Shown in pieces: positions 1-7,921 of a stretch of DNA of 24,847 nt. The notes under the pieces are model-generated. The model had not been told where the DNA came from and ran no database searches. It saw only the letters and a list, made by a program, of their open reading frames with translations. The translations under genes were made by a program, and so were the position numbers. Location: the IMG/VR virus record IMGVR_UViG_3300010354_000607, positions 1 through 24,847 of that record; one strand, given 5' to 3'. Position 1 is the first letter of the stretch, and every line of letters starts with the position of its first letter. The stretch comes from a virus.

Positions 1-1
1 A

Positions 2-2980
2 GAGGTAAATGACACATTAGCAATTAAAGCAGGCGTTGGAATTGCTATTACACAAAATTCTAGTAATGAATTAGAAATTTATGCTTCGGGCGGAGCAGGC
101 ACACAAAATACATTTGCCTCTGTTAATGAAATTAGCGCGTTATACCCAAACGAGAATTTAGATATTGTTGGTGAAAATGGAATAACTGTTGAAACACAAC
201 AAGATCAAACTTTTGAAATAGGCCAACCTTTTAGCACACAAGTTTCTATTCATGCACCAAATAGTTTTGGTGTTTTTGAATTTACAACAGATAATACTGA
301 TCAAGAACAATTTACAATAGAATCTGCAACATCAAATAGTACATTTGTATTTAATGCAGGTGTTGGAATTCGATTTGACAGAGACACAAACGATGTCGTC
401 ACAATTACTGCAACAGGCGATGCCCAACCAGCAAATCGCAGTGTAGATAATGCACAGTTAGCATTGATGACTGCAAACTCAGTAAAGGTAAGTAATGCAT
501 TTGGAGAACCAACTAATTTACAGATTCCAGATGAAGGTATTATAGGTCGTTTTAGAGATGATTATAATAATTTAAGTAATATAATTTCTTTAACACCAAG
601 CGATATAAGAAAATTAATAGATGCTGCAGATGAAGGAACTTTAGAAGAAAATCAAAATGCATTTTCTGCTGTAGAAGTTGAATACAATTCAAATGTAAAT
701 CTAATAGAAGCCACACAAAAAACAGATACGATCAGATTCAAAGCGGGAACTGGTATAGTTTTACAAGGCGAAGAACAAACTGATGGCGATAAAATTGTAA
801 CAGTATCTCTAAACAGTGCATATTTTACATCATATGTCTCTGGATTTACAACTGTTCATTTACCAGATCATACATTTACTTCTGGTACAACTGGCTCAAT
901 CTTAACTTTCTCTGAAACTTCTACAATTTTACCACATACAGTAAATACAAACAACACTGATGTCGGTTTTAATATTAAACCATCCTCCATAACAAATTAT
1001 TATATGGCAGATATGCCTTTTAATAGTATTAAAGGCAACAATGATAATACAGATGGTAGTGTAACGGATATTGAAATACAAGAAAATAATTTATTCGGTA
1101 GACCAACTGGTGGATTTATAAAATCATTAACTGGTGCAGAAGCAAGAACTATATTAGGACTAACTTCAAGTGTTTATTATAAATCTGCATCAATTAATTA
1201 TAGTGGAATTACTACACAATTACCAGCAACTACTGGAAACGAAACTCTTAAATTTGTTGCAGGAACAAACATCCAATTAAGCACAAATGCAGCAAATCAA
1301 ATAGTAATTTCTGCACAAGGCGGAACCCAACAATATGGAGTAAAAGAAGTAAGAATCAATAATGAGTCTTCATCATTTCCAAATGTTCTTTCTATATCAT
1401 CACCAACTTTAGTAGGAAGCACAACATATAAAAATATAGCGTTGTCTAAGACTTACGATTCTCTAACCAATACTTATTCTTTAAGTATTGATTTAGGTGC
1501 AATGCCTGCAAATTCTGTAAAAATTGCATCAACAACTCTAAAGGACAGTGTTGCTGGAAATTATTTGCCCACAAATCTAGTATTAGGCACTAATTCAGTT
1601 GTTGGTAGATTCGGCGGAAACGTTACATCAATTCCATTAAATCTATTAACAGGATTTTTAGGAATTAAAACATTCAATAAAATTGAATTTGATAATGTTG
1701 TAACACCAACACCATCGTCTTCATCAAGCACAAGTTCTTCATCCGGAGCATTGAGTTCTTCCTCTGGTGCACTGAGCAGTTCATCTTCTGGAGGAACTTC
1801 ATCTTCATCTGCTGCTGCTCTTGTTGCAAATAGCGGTTCAACCACTGCTCAAACACTGAATAGCAAATTCAAGTTAATAGGCACTAAGGGAGTTGTAATA
1901 ACTGGTACAAATTTAGATGGTATCTATGGGACACCAACCTTCACATTTAGTGCTGAAATGGATAGTTTATTTGCAGATAAGACACCAAAATTAGGTGGAA
2001 ATTTAGATATGAATGGATACGCAATAGTATCAAATTCTTCTCTATATTTTAAGAACAATTCAAAAAATGCTATTACAATAAATGGTAATACTGGTTACAA
2101 TACAACACTTAATTTAACTGCAGGTGTAGATTATTCTGAAATAAGCGTAAGTAAATTTGCTGGATTTACTACTGTTGGCAATTTAAAATTAACTCCTGCA
2201 GGAAGCAGTTCAGTAATTATTACGAATGGTAAATTAACATCGGATACTTCTGATATGTCAATCACTGCTAATGATAGAATAATCATTGCTTCTAGAAATG
2301 GCAGCACGGCAAGAATAAGCACATCACAAAACATGGTTATGACTTCTCTGTATTCTATAGGGTTTAAGATAGATTCGGTTCTGTCTTCTGGTATAAACGA
2401 TTTGGCCATAACCAAACCCGCCGCAGATGAAGTTATGTTATCTTCTTACAATAATTTAAATTTAGTATTTGCAGCAAATACGACAGGCGGAGTTTCTGAT
2501 AAAAACATAATTTTTAAAGGAAATGTAAAATTTGATGTAAATTACAATATAATATCGGATGTAAATATTGTTGGCACATTAAAATTGAAAACAGATCCAG
2601 AAGCAAGTTTACCAACAGTTGTTGGAGAAGCCCTTCTAAATAGAGGCGGTGTACTAACTCCAGTAAATACAACTAGCTATGTAATAGATTCTTTCAACAC
2701 TGCATATACTGGTTTAGTGTACAATGTGGTAATTACAGACAATTCAAATAATACAATTAAAAAATTATATACAATTAAAATATTAAATAGCGGAACAGGT
2801 GATATGCAAATTTTAACAACAAACGATCTATCATCTATACCAGCAAAAAATAATATAGAAATTAATAGATTATCATTTGCTTGCATATATACTAGTGGAA
2901 TAGGGTCAGTTCTGACTCTAGAAAATATTACACTAGGCAAACGATATTCAGTGAGTTTCTCTAAAGTCTCATTTAATTAA
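2..2980 (+). CDS. Modular tail-fibre-like structural protein, 5' end outside window
   Basis: The reading frame is open from base 2 through the first ATG at 464 to the stop at 2980, so the gene begins before the window and at least 992 residues are visible. The protein is built of recurring fibre modules. Four copies follow the pattern AGxGI-x-n-NxIxIxAxG (around bases 32-90, 355-415, 740-810 and 1258-1320). Three copies follow (I/F/V)GR-x-n-LT-x-n-LG (around 535-615, 1092-1163 and 1600-1665). A TPKLGGNLDMNGY motif follows near 1982-2020. A poly-Ser/Ala/Gly linker splits it at 1715-1810. Such modules are common in tail fibres of marine T4-like phages, and receptor binding is inferred only. It lies 10 nt upstream of the next gene. 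No enzymatic motif is seen. Confidence 0.75.
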   Translation, partial: EVNDTLAIKAGVGIAITQNSSNELEIYASGGAGTQNTFASVNEISALYPNENLDIVGENGITVETQQDQTFEIGQPFSTQVSIHAPNSFGVFEFTTDNTDQEQFTIESATSNSTFVFNAGVGIRFDRDTNDVVTITATGDAQPANRSVDNAQLALMTANSVKVSNAFGEPTNLQIPDEGIIGRFRDDYNNLSNIISLTPSDIRKLIDAADEGTLEENQNAFSAVEVEYNSNVNLIEATQKTDTIRFKAGTGIVLQGEEQTDGDKIVTVSLNSAYFTSYVSGFTTVHLPDHTFTSGTTGSILTFSETSTILPHTVNTNNTDVGFNIKPSSITNYYMADMPFNSIKGNNDNTDGSVTDIEIQENNLFGRPTGGFIKSLTGAEARTILGLTSSVYYKSASINYSGITTQLPATTGNETLKFVAGTNIQLSTNAANQIVISAQGGTQQYGVKEVRINNESSSFPNVLSISSPTLVGSTTYKNIALSKTYDSLTNTYSLSIDLGAMPANSVKIASTTLKDSVAGNYLPTNLVLGTNSVVGRFGGNVTSIPLNLLTGFLGIKTFNKIEFDNVVTPTPSSSSSTSSSSGALSSSSGALSSSSSGGTSSSSAAALVANSGSTTAQTLNSKFKLIGTKGVVITGTNLDGIYGTPTFTFSAEMDSLFADKTPKLGGNLDMNGYAIVSNSSLYFKNNSKNAITINGNTGYNTTLNLTAGVDYSEISVSKFAGFTTVGNLKLTPAGSSSVIITNGKLTSDTSDMSITANDRIIIASRNGSTARISTSQNMVMTSLYSIGFKIDSVLSSGINDLAITKPAADEVMLSSYNNLNLVFAANTTGGVSDKNIIFKGNVKFDVNYNIISDVNIVGTLKLKTDPEASLPTVVGEALLNRGGVLTPVNTTSYVIDSFNTAYTGLVYNVVITDNSNNTIKKLYTIKILNSGTGDMQILTTNDLSSIPAKNNIEINRLSFACIYTSGIGSVLTLENITLGKRYSVSFSKVSFN
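1715..1810 (+). repeat. Poly-serine linker coding tract in fibre gene
   Basis: Low-complexity codons for runs of Ser broken by Thr, Gly-Ala-Leu and Gly-Gly-Thr. The tract mixes TCT, TCA, TCC, TCG, AGT and AGC codons, so the amino-acid bias rather than a simple DNA repeat seems to be selected. It separates the N-terminal module repeats from the C-terminal fibre part. Confidence 0.8.
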
Positions 2981-2990
2981 TGGAGGATAT

Positions 2991-3344
2991 ATGAAAGTTA
3001 AGTTGAGTGATGTTTATGTTTCAGTTCCAGTATTAACAAAAGTATTAGATCTGGAATTACCTGTAACAGTTTCTTATAAATTCATGAAGTTAGTAAATAA
3101 TCTAAATGAAGAATTAAAGGGAATTGAAGAACAAAGAGTAAAACTAGTAAAGAAATATAGCACAGATGACAATCCGGCTACAGTTTCTGATACTAAAAAG
3201 GAAGAATTCTTAGCAGAATTTACCAGCCTTTTAAACGAAGAAATTGGCATAAATTGGGAAAAATTAACTCTAGAGAAGTTAGGCGATAGTCTAAAACTCA
3301 GCCCCAATGAATTAAATAAAGTATCTTATCTGTTTTCTGAATAA
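2991..3344 (+). CDS. Small protein of unknown function upstream of gp13
   Basis: A 117-residue soluble protein with no signal peptide or membrane segment. The start is supported by a GGAGGA Shine-Dalgarno directly before the ATG and a 10-nt gap after the fibre gene. The N-terminal part reads as a short beta or mixed segment followed by an LPVxVSYKFxKL helix. A charged coiled-coil-like stretch with an EExRVKLVKKY motif follows (about residues 35-57), then a Glu/Leu-rich C-terminal half ending in a LTLEKLGDxLKLSP-type motif. This layout resembles a family of about 120-150-aa phage proteins of unknown role, some labelled DUF1617-like. That link is from memory and not tested. No function is assigned. 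It probably belongs to the fibre gene's transcript. Confidence 0.75.
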   Translation: MKVKLSDVYVSVPVLTKVLDLELPVTVSYKFMKLVNNLNEELKGIEEQRVKLVKKYSTDDNPATVSDTKKEEFLAEFTSLLNEEIGINWEKLTLEKLGDSLKLSPNELNKVSYLFSE

Positions 3345-3389
3345 ATTTAAATCTCCTTATATATAAATATTATATAAGGAGAATTAAAT
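3345..3389 (+). promoter_or_regulatory. Long inverted repeat masking gp13 RBS and start codon
   Basis: A perfect 12-bp stem pairs 3352-3363 with 3371-3382 around a 7-nt loop. After one A-A mismatch (3351/3383) six more pairs join 3345-3350 to 3384-3389, giving 18 of 19 paired positions. The 3' arm contains the AAGGAG ribosome-binding site (3376-3381) and the first two bases of the gp13 ATG. A late promoter core lies across the apex, so RNA started there would lack the 5' arm. The pairing is read directly; the regulatory role is inferred from T4 precedents. Confidence 0.75.
3362..3369 (+). promoter_or_regulatory. T4-type late promoter core before gp13
   Basis: Exact TATAAATA, the T4 late-promoter core recognised by gp55-type sigma factors. 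It lies 26 nt before the gp13 ATG, which predicts a leader of about 13 nt. It sits in the loop and inner stem of the inverted repeat that covers the gp13 start. Confidence 0.7.
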
Positions 3390-4203
3390 GAGGCCAAACA
3401 GCAGACAAGAACTTAAAGATTACTGTCTTAGAAGGCTAGGATACCCTGTAATACAAATCAACGTAGACGATTCTCAAATTGAGGATCGCCTTGATGATGC
3501 TCTGCAATATTTTTCAGAATATCATTTTGATGGTGTAGAAAGAGTATACCTAAGAAAACAGATTACCCAAGCAGACCGAGATAGAGGGTACATCGATCTC
3601 AAAGAGCCAGTAACAGAAGATACAGCGAACAAAATAAAAGCAGCACCAGCACTAGATCCTGATGGCAGATCTATTGTTAGTGTTGTTCGCTGTTATCAGC
3701 TATTCGATACATTAGGTGGTACAGGCATGTTTGATGCTCGCTATCAAATTGCATTAAACGATTTATACGGCTTAAGAACAAATACATATAGCGATAGTTT
3801 AATCTCCTATGATTTAACTCGTAGACACATGCAGATGTTACAAGATATGTTAACTCCAGAAAAATCTGTAGAATTTAGTCGTGTAACAAACAGAATTTAT
3901 GTAAACATGGATTGGAAACAACAAGTTACTCTTGGCGAGTATATGATGTTTGAGGCATATAAAATTTTAGATCCAAACATGTATACTGAAATCTATAATG
4001 ATTGGCTTCTTAAAAAATATTGTACGGCAATAATTAAATTTCAATGGGGACAGAACCTTTCAAAATATGCAGGTGTGGCTTTACCCGGAGGAGTAACTAT
4101 GGATGCTAGTACAATTATGACAGAAGCTCGCCAAGAAATGCAACAAATAGAAGAACAAATTCAAAGCAAATACGAACTACCTCCAAACTTTATGGTAGGA
4201 TAA
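3388..4203 (+). CDS. 13: Neck / head completion protein gp13
   Basis: A 271-residue protein recognised as the T4 gp13 family, which with gp14 closes the packaged head and forms the neck for tail joining. The N-terminal block is typical: RQELKDYCLRRLG, then NVDDSQIEDRLDDALQYF and FDGVERVYL (about residues 5-55). An aromatic-rich middle follows, and the C-terminus is a Gln/Glu-rich helix (about 245-265). T4 gp13 is somewhat longer (about 309 aa), and this shorter size suits marine T4-like phages. The AAGGAG site at 3376-3381 fits this ATG. gp14 follows 3 nt after the stop. The leader is unusual because the RBS and start lie in a long inverted repeat that also contains the late promoter. Confidence 0.9.
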   Translation: MRPNSRQELKDYCLRRLGYPVIQINVDDSQIEDRLDDALQYFSEYHFDGVERVYLRKQITQADRDRGYIDLKEPVTEDTANKIKAAPALDPDGRSIVSVVRCYQLFDTLGGTGMFDARYQIALNDLYGLRTNTYSDSLISYDLTRRHMQMLQDMLTPEKSVEFSRVTNRIYVNMDWKQQVTLGEYMMFEAYKILDPNMYTEIYNDWLLKKYCTAIIKFQWGQNLSKYAGVALPGGVTMDASTIMTEARQEMQQIEEQIQSKYELPPNFMVG

Positions 4204-4206
4204 TAA

Positions 4207-4899
4207 ATGGCAACAAATCCCTTTGTAAATAATGTATCCTATAAACCAACACAAGATCTGTTAGAAGATCTTGCCATTGAATCTATAAAAATGTATGGAC
4301 TAGATGTTTATTATTTACCAAGAAGATTCAAAAAGAAAAATGCTATTTTTGGAGAAGATCCATTATCTTACTTTAAAGATCATTTCAAAATAGAAGTATT
4401 TGTTGAAAATGCAACCGCATTTGAAGGTGAAGGAATGTTACTTGGAAAATTTGGTGTAGAAGTACAACAAAATATAACACTAACAGTTTCTAGAAAAAGA
4501 TTTGCCGAAGAAGCAACAAAATTACCAACATTTACAGATAGGCCGACACAATTAACAGCACCAATGGTTGGTGATTTATTTTATTTTCCATTAACAAAAG
4601 CATTATTTGAAATTAAGTATATAGATCCTCACCATGTTTATTTTCAACAAGGAAAATTATATACCTATTCAGTAAATTGTGAACTCTTCAAATACTCTAT
4701 GGAAGAACTCAATACTGGTAATACTGAAATTGATAGTATTGAAACAGCAATCGTTGGTGAATTTGGTACGGATACAGATCCAGATGGCAAATATATCAAG
4801 GATATCAAAACAGAAGATGATAATGATGAGTTACAATTAGATGCAGATAACATCATAGATTTTACAGAAAAAGATCCATTCTCACAGGGTAATTATTAA
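4207..4899 (+). CDS. 14: Neck protein gp14
   Basis: A 230-residue homologue of T4 gp14, the partner of gp13 at the head-tail connector. Matching features are the NPFVNNVSYK start, the AIESIxMxGxxxYYLPR segment (about residues 23-39), IFGEDPLSYF, the FGVEVQQNxTLTVSRKRF strand block, and the GDLFYFPxTKALFEIxYIDPHHVYFQ core (about 119-144). The C-terminal third is acidic and probably flexible. T4 gp14 is about 256 aa. An AGGA sequence lies just before the ATG, overlapping the end of gp13. The stop codon shares one base with the gp15 start, which suggests translational coupling. Confidence 0.92.
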   Translation: MATNPFVNNVSYKPTQDLLEDLAIESIKMYGLDVYYLPRRFKKKNAIFGEDPLSYFKDHFKIEVFVENATAFEGEGMLLGKFGVEVQQNITLTVSRKRFAEEATKLPTFTDRPTQLTAPMVGDLFYFPLTKALFEIKYIDPHHVYFQQGKLYTYSVNCELFKYSMEELNTGNTEIDSIETAIVGEFGTDTDPDGKYIKDIKTEDDNDELQLDADNIIDFTEKDPFSQGNY

Positions 4900-5564
4900 T
4901 GTTCACAACATTTTATCATTCATTAATACGAAAAACGGTTTCTTCGTTTGGAACATTATTTAACAACATTTATGTTGAGAGGCCAGATACTGCTTCTAAT
5001 AAAGTTCAAAAGATAAAAGTTCCTCTTACATATTCGTCTAAAGAAAGAATGTTTCAGAGGTTGAATATTGGTCCCGATATGGATCAAGCATATTCTACAC
5101 AAATAGTTTTACCAAGATTATCTTTTAATATAACAGGTATACAATATGATGCAGAAAGAAAAAGAAATTTAATACAAAAAAGATTTGCCGTAAAACCAGA
5201 CGAAACTGTTCAATATCATTTTAGTGAAGTGCCATATAATGTTCAATTTTCTGTTTATTGTTATGTCAGAAATGTTGACGATGGTTTACAAATTGTAGAG
5301 CAGATTCTTCCATATTTTAATCCCCAATTTAATATAACAATTAAACCCGGAATATTATCAGACACAAATGAAAGATTAGATATACCTATAGTTTTAGGGC
5401 AGATTATACCAACCGAAAACTATGAAGGTCTTATGAAAGACGATGCACATAGAATATTGACTTGGGAATTACAATTTACTGCTAAAATGCAAATTTATGG
5501 TCCAGTTAGAAATAGCGGTCTTATACAAAATGCAGACATCAACCTATTTGATTGGGAAGAATAA
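4899..5564 (+). CDS. 15: Tail terminator / sheath stabilizer gp15
   Basis: A 221-residue homologue of T4 gp15, the hexameric ring that caps the contracted or extended tail and binds the head neck. Diagnostic matches to T4 gp15 are the FYxSxxR N-terminus, the VPLTYSSKERMFQRLN block (about residues 41-56), VLPRLSFNI, the LSVFxRYxDD-like FSVYCYVRNVDDGLQIVEQILPYFNPQFN region, and a tryptophan near ILTWELQF. It lacks most of the long C-terminal tail of T4 gp15 (272 aa). The start overlaps the gp14 stop by one base. Confidence 0.93.
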   Translation: MFTTFYHSLIRKTVSSFGTLFNNIYVERPDTASNKVQKIKVPLTYSSKERMFQRLNIGPDMDQAYSTQIVLPRLSFNITGIQYDAERKRNLIQKRFAVKPDETVQYHFSEVPYNVQFSVYCYVRNVDDGLQIVEQILPYFNPQFNITIKPGILSDTNERLDIPIVLGQIIPTENYEGLMKDDAHRILTWELQFTAKMQIYGPVRNSGLIQNADINLFDWEE

Positions 5565-5565
5565 T

Positions 5566-5736
5566 ATGTCAAAAAAAGTAGCAAATATTAATATAAAACC
5601 AATAGTTTATGAAAAAGATTCAAATGGAGATTTTGTTATAGATACTAATGGTAATAAAGTAGTAGAGAAAACATATCCAAATGTAAAGTCTACAGATAAT
5701 TATGATTATAAAATTGAAATTACGGAATTTATATGA
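5566..5736 (+). CDS. 56-aa conserved-position small protein between gp15 and gp16
   Basis: A 56-residue Lys/Asp/Asn-rich protein starting MSKKVANINIKP. ATG 5566 is chosen because it lies one base after the gp15 stop; an upstream in-frame ATG at 5497 would run through gp15. The last codons overlap the gp16 start in an ATGA arrangement, so the gene is tightly embedded and probably translated. It holds a DSNGDFVIDTNGNKVVEK hairpin-like stretch, possibly two beta strands. There is no membrane segment or known motif. T4 has no gene here. Function is unknown, and a role with the terminase or tail terminator is only a guess from position. Confidence 0.65.
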   Translation: MSKKVANINIKPIVYEKDSNGDFVIDTNGNKVVEKTYPNVKSTDNYDYKIEITEFI

Positions 5737-6179
5737 ATGAAAAATTGAATGAAATTTTTAACTTAGACAAGCAACCAGAATCTATTGGCGAAATAATAGA
5801 AGCATCAAAGAATGAAATAAAACAAGTATCAAAAGAGTCAGACTTTGATGTAGATTATAGTGCAGTTCGCACAAATCTAAAAGATCTTATTGCAAAAGGA
5901 TCTGCAGCAATTGATGGAATACTACATGTAGCATCTGAAGGAGATTCGCCCAGAGCATACGAAGTTGTAGGCCAACTTATTAAAAGTGTTGCCGACGCAA
6001 ATAAGGATCTTATAGAACTACATAAGAAAATTAAAGAAATAACTGATACATCGGTTACTAATAATAACCAAACTCAAACTAAAATTGATAATGCAATATT
6101 TGTGGGTAGCACTGCCGATTTACAAAAAATGTTGCGGGGTCAATTAGATCAAATAAAGCAACTAGAAAATGGCACATAA
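5733..6179 (+). CDS. 16: Small terminase subunit gp16
   Basis: A 148-residue homologue of T4 gp16, the small terminase ring that recognises concatemeric DNA and stimulates the gp17 ATPase. The central helical hairpin is conserved: DFDVDYSAVRTNLKDLI, then GSAAIDGILHVASEGDSPRAYEVVGQLIKSVADANKDLI (about residues 37-92), which matches the T4 signature PRAFEVxGQLIKTVADxxKDL. A coiled-coil-like region and a Thr/Asn-rich hinge follow. It is slightly shorter than T4 gp16 (164 aa). It overlaps the preceding small gene by 4 nt and gp17 by 11 nt, so the packaging genes look coupled. Confidence 0.92.
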   Translation: MNEKLNEIFNLDKQPESIGEIIEASKNEIKQVSKESDFDVDYSAVRTNLKDLIAKGSAAIDGILHVASEGDSPRAYEVVGQLIKSVADANKDLIELHKKIKEITDTSVTNNNQTQTKIDNAIFVGSTADLQKMLRGQLDQIKQLENGT

Positions 6180-7812
6180 TAAAGATTCCTATCTAGGAAA
6201 CCCAAATTTAAAGAAAACAAATACTCCAGTAAATTTTACTCAGGAGCAAATTGCAGAGTATGCCAGATGCATGAACGATCCGGTATACTTTATGAAAAAT
6301 TATATTAAAATTGTAAATCTTGATCGTGGTTTAATTAATTTTGAGCCATATGAATTTCAAGAAGAAATGATACGAACTATAAAAAATAATCGTTTCGTTA
6401 TTGCTAAAATGCCCCGACAATGTGGAAAATCAACTTGTGTGGTTTCAGATATATGCCATGAAGCACTTTTTAAGCCAAATCAAAATATTGCTATTCTTGC
6501 AAACAAACAGTCTATTGCAAAATTGCACATGGATAGATTAAAAACTGCCTATGAATATTTACCAAAATGGTTACAACAAGGTGTTAAAGAATGGAACAAG
6601 TATTCTGTTGAGTTTGAGAACGGATCTCGCATTATAGCGTCTGCTACTTCGCCTAGTGCTATCCGTGGTGGTTCGTTTAATTATATTCTATTAGATGAGT
6701 TTGCATTCATTCCGGATAATATAGCAGAAGATTTTTATAGTTCCGTGTATCCGACAATTGCATCCGGTTCTACGACTAAACTGGTCATCATATCTACTCC
6801 AAATGGATTAAATTTATATTATAAAATTTGGACGGAAGCAACAGAAAATAGAAGTGATTTTAAGTATGTCGATGTTCATTGGTCTGATGTTCCGGGAAGA
6901 GATGAAAATTGGCGAGATCAACAAGTAAAAAACACAAGTGAAGAACAATTTCGTAAAGAACACGAATGTGAATTTATTGGCAGCACAAATACACTTATTA
7001 ATGCAAATAAATTGCGAAAATTGGTATTTAAAACACCAATTTATCAAAATGATGATGGTCTAAAGGTATATGAAAAACCAATAGTGGTTCCGGGTAAACC
7101 AGAATCAGACCATATGTATGTGATGTCAGTTGATACTTCCAGAGGAGTAGGCCAAGATTACCATGCATTTAATGTTATTGATATTACACAAATGCCCTAT
7201 AAAGTAGTTGCCACATTTAAAAATAATACAATGTCTCCTCTAGTATACCCAAGTGCAATTCTTCCTGTTGCCAAACAATATAACAATGCATATATTCTAG
7301 TAGAAATTAATGATATTGGTGGTCAAGTTGCGGATATTTTGCATAATGAATTTGAATATGAAAATTTACTAGTATCCAGTATACGCGGAAGAAAGGGTCA
7401 AACCTTAGATGGAGGATTTGGCAAAGCAGAGACACAAAGGGGCATACGAACTACAAAGGCTGTAAAGAAGCTAGGATGCTCTGTGTTGAAGAGTATGATT
7501 GAATCCGATAAATTGATTGTTAATGACTATGAAACAATAAGAGAATTGGTGTCATTTATTGCCAAGCGAGACAGTTTTGAGGCTGAAGCAAACTATAACG
7601 ACGATCTTGTTGTGTGTTTGGTATTGTTTGCTTGGTTATCTACACAAAATTATTTTAAAGATTTAACAAATTTAGACATACGCCAAAGTCTATTTAATGA
7701 AAAATTAAAACAATTAGAAGATGAAATGCTTCCTTTAGGATTTTTAGACGATGGAACTAGTTTAGAAAATGAAGGCGAAGTAGACGATGACGGTACGCTC
7801 TGGAAAGCATAA
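6169..7812 (+). CDS. 17: Large terminase subunit gp17 (packaging ATPase-nuclease)
   Basis: A 547-residue packaging motor. The N-terminal ATPase has Walker A PRQCGKST (residues 82-89), Walker B YILLDEF (172-178, with D176 and catalytic E177) and a coupling motif STPNG (209-213). The C-terminal RNase-H-fold nuclease keeps three acidic residues in context: D322 in SVDTSRG, E379 in LVEINDIGG and D478/D479 in NYNDDLV. T4 gp17 is 610 aa, so both domains fit. The start overlaps gp16 by 11 nt with no strong Shine-Dalgarno, which suggests translation coupled to gp16. The C-terminal tail is acidic and may contact the portal or gp16. Confidence 0.96.
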   Translation: MAHNKDSYLGNPNLKKTNTPVNFTQEQIAEYARCMNDPVYFMKNYIKIVNLDRGLINFEPYEFQEEMIRTIKNNRFVIAKMPRQCGKSTCVVSDICHEALFKPNQNIAILANKQSIAKLHMDRLKTAYEYLPKWLQQGVKEWNKYSVEFENGSRIIASATSPSAIRGGSFNYILLDEFAFIPDNIAEDFYSSVYPTIASGSTTKLVIISTPNGLNLYYKIWTEATENRSDFKYVDVHWSDVPGRDENWRDQQVKNTSEEQFRKEHECEFIGSTNTLINANKLRKLVFKTPIYQNDDGLKVYEKPIVVPGKPESDHMYVMSVDTSRGVGQDYHAFNVIDITQMPYKVVATFKNNTMSPLVYPSAILPVAKQYNNAYILVEINDIGGQVADILHNEFEYENLLVSSIRGRKGQTLDGGFGKAETQRGIRTTKAVKKLGCSVLKSMIESDKLIVNDYETIRELVSFIAKRDSFEAEANYNDDLVVCLVLFAWLSTQNYFKDLTNLDIRQSLFNEKLKQLEDEMLPLGFLDDGTSLENEGEVDDDGTLWKA

Positions 7813-7832
7813 AAATTAAAAATTTGTAAAAA

Positions 7833-7845
7833 TATACATACTGAT
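7833..7845 (+). promoter_or_regulatory. Possible degenerate late promoter before gp18
   Basis: TATACATACTGAT matches 10 of 13 positions of the T4 late consensus TATAAATACTATT. It lies in the 109-nt gap between gp17 and gp18, the longest non-coding gap in the window. It would give an unusually long gp18 leader of about 75 nt. No exact TATAAATA is in this gap, so the call is tentative. Confidence 0.3.
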
Positions 7846-7921
7846 AGAAAAAATAGTGTAATTTGAGAATATCTGTCTTCATAATGTTAAAAATTCAGAA
7901 GAATCCAAGGAGACATAAAAA

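Noticed and set aside
1561-1845. Minus-strand reading frame opposite the fibre poly-Ser linker
   Set aside because: It is the shadow of the Ser tract, giving an Asp/Glu/Leu-rich peptide without RBS or promoter. All real genes are on the + strand.
6169-6179. Possible programmed frameshift joining gp16 and gp17
   Set aside because: There is no slippery heptamer, and gp17 has its own ATG. An 11-nt overlap is normal for coupled phage genes.
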